A DNA stretch of 64,000 nucleotides from Chitinophaga barathri (lineage in GTDB: Bacteria; Bacteroidota; Bacteroidia; Chitinophagales; Chitinophagaceae): contig NZ_RMBX01000006.1 in NCBI RefSeq assembly GCF_003807585.1, positions 62,001-126,000 on the forward strand. The letters are read 5' to 3'. This document shows, piece by piece, positions 63,058 to 64,000 of this stretch. Under the pieces are notes generated by a model. That model saw nothing but the letters and a program-made list of their open reading frames with translations. It was not told the DNA's origin and did not search any database. How positions within the stretch are numbered: the stretch's first letter is position 1; each line of letters starts with the position of its first letter. The translations under genes were made by a program, and so were the position numbers.

Positions 63058-64000
63058 TTATAAATTGTTCCCCAGTTTACTTTTGTTTTTGCTGTAGGTA
63101 AAATATACCAACATGCCGATGCCCATCCATACTGCCAGGCGGATCCAGGTGTCCAGCGGCAGGGAAGCCATCAGTGCGATACATATCACGATGCCGATGA
63201 TAGGCAGCACCGGAACTAAAGGCACTTTAAAAGCTCTCGGGATTTCCGGGTTGGTTTTTCTCATCACGATCACGCCGATACATACCAGCACGAAAGCGAA
63301 GAGGGTACCGATGCTTACCATTTCACCCACGATCCTTACCGGTACAAATGCGGCAAACAGGCTCACGAACAACATGAACAGCAGGTTGGATTTGTAGGGG
63401 GTACGGTATTTAGCGTGTACCTGTGAGAAAACTTTCGGCAGCAGACCGTCCAGGGACATGGAATAGAACACGCGGCTCTGGCCCATGAGCATCACCAGGA
63501 TCACAGAGGTATAACCTGCCAGGATGGCGAGGATGATAGCCTGCTGCAGCCAGTGGTAAGGCGTTTTGGCGATAGCGATTGCCACGGGAGCAGCGCTGTC
63601 TTTAAATTCGGTGTAGTTTGCCAGACCGGTCATTACGTGCGCGAACAGCACATAAAGAATGGTACAAACGGCCAGCGAACCAAGGATGCCGATAGGCATA
63701 TCCTTCTTCGGGTTCTTGGCTTCCTGCGCCGCGGTGGACACAGCATCGAAACCGATGAAAGCGAAGAATACCACAGCAGCACCGCGGAACACGCCGGAAA
63801 TACCGAAGTGGCCGAAAGCGCCGGTGTTAGCAGGAATATAAGGATCGTAGTTCGCAGGGTTTACGTGGCTCCAGCCTACTGCAATGAAAACCAGTACCAC
63901 GGCTACTTTCAGCGCTACCAGCAATCCGTTCATAAAGGCAGATTCTTTGGTGCCGCGGATCAGCACGAGGGACAGGAATACAATGATCAGTACGGCGGGG
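63058..64000 (-). CDS. APC-family (CAT-type) amino-acid permease, partial
   Basis: The gene runs off the right edge; the reading frame is open to base 64000, so at least 314 residues are present and the true start is beyond the window. Many membrane helices are visible. AAVVFFAFIGFDAVSTAAQEAKNPKKDMPIGI and GQSRVFYSMSLDGLLPKVFSQVHAKYRTPYKSNL are typical of the cationic amino-acid transporter group. The C-terminal half with the last helices is complete. Substrate is unknown, probably an amino acid. Confidence 0.9.
   Translation of the reverse strand, partial: PAVLIIVFLSLVLIRGTKESAFMNGLLVALKVAVVLVFIAVGWSHVNPANYDPYIPANTGAFGHFGISGVFRGAAVVFFAFIGFDAVSTAAQEAKNPKKDMPIGILGSLAVCTILYVLFAHVMTGLANYTEFKDSAAPVAIAIAKTPYHWLQQAIILAILAGYTSVILVMLMGQSRVFYSMSLDGLLPKVFSQVHAKYRTPYKSNLLFMLFVSLFAAFVPVRIVGEMVSIGTLFAFVLVCIGVIVMRKTNPEIPRAFKVPLVPVLPIIGIVICIALMASLPLDTWIRLAVWMGIGMLVYFTYSKNKSKLGNNL

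Overview
The window comes from a Bacteroidota chromosome and looks like the Chitinophaga group. Evidence: a SusC/SusD pair, a PorV-like type IX secretion protein with a C-terminal sorting-domain cargo, promoters of the TTTG-N19/20-TAnnTTTG type in place of sigma70 boxes, weak Shine-Dalgarno sequences, and the long S10-spc-alpha ribosomal cluster. The genus is my inference.

Region 1 (1-11.7 kb) is a sialic-acid and N-glycan locus, all on the plus strand. It holds the tail of a GntR/FCD regulator, a SusC-like porin, a SusD-like lipoprotein, N-acetylneuraminate lyase, a Kelch (NanM-like) plus sodium symporter fusion, a secreted sialidase and a GH125 alpha-mannosidase. A Bacteroidota promoter with an overlapping palindrome precedes susC. 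Together they would release sialic acid, import it, fix its anomer, carry it into the cytoplasm and cleave it. Region 2 (11.7-15.5 kb) is a glycerol module: PadR regulator, glycerol kinase and FAD glycerol-3-phosphate dehydrogenase. Region 3 (15.5-18.9 kb) has a minus-strand operon (unknown protein, rdgB, hotdog thioesterase, nitroreductase) and divergent ilvE.

Region 4 (18.9-19.8 kb) is a repeat-rich spacer: a 139-bp palindromic element, then four successive blocks of different sequence that all repeat with an 11-bp period. I see no gene there, and it is the most unusual stretch of the window.

Region 5 (20.2-50.6 kb) carries the translation genes. The str part is broken up: rpsL-rpsG, then 6.4 kb of other genes (a collagen-like secreted protein, PorV-like protein and T9SS cargo on the minus strand), then fusA, then 3.9 kb of envelope genes, then rpsJ through rplQ with secY, map, infA and rpoA. 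rpsL, fusA and rpsJ each have a promoter with almost the same 20-bp core. Most longer spacers inside the rpsJ-rplQ cluster contain a hairpin, several of them perfect 9-11 bp stems.

Region 6 (50.6-64 kb) is mixed housekeeping: a zinc-ribbon membrane protein, carA, an aminotransferase, a DUF1573 protein, a fused 2-oxoacid dehydrogenase E1, a CbpA-type DnaJ, a small DinD-like protein, a small zinc-ribbon protein, a remnant of a beta-lactamase-family gene, a cytochrome c, a D-2-hydroxyacid dehydrogenase, a YebC-family protein and the start-truncated gene of an amino-acid permease. No tRNA, rRNA, CRISPR array or insertion sequence was recognised.
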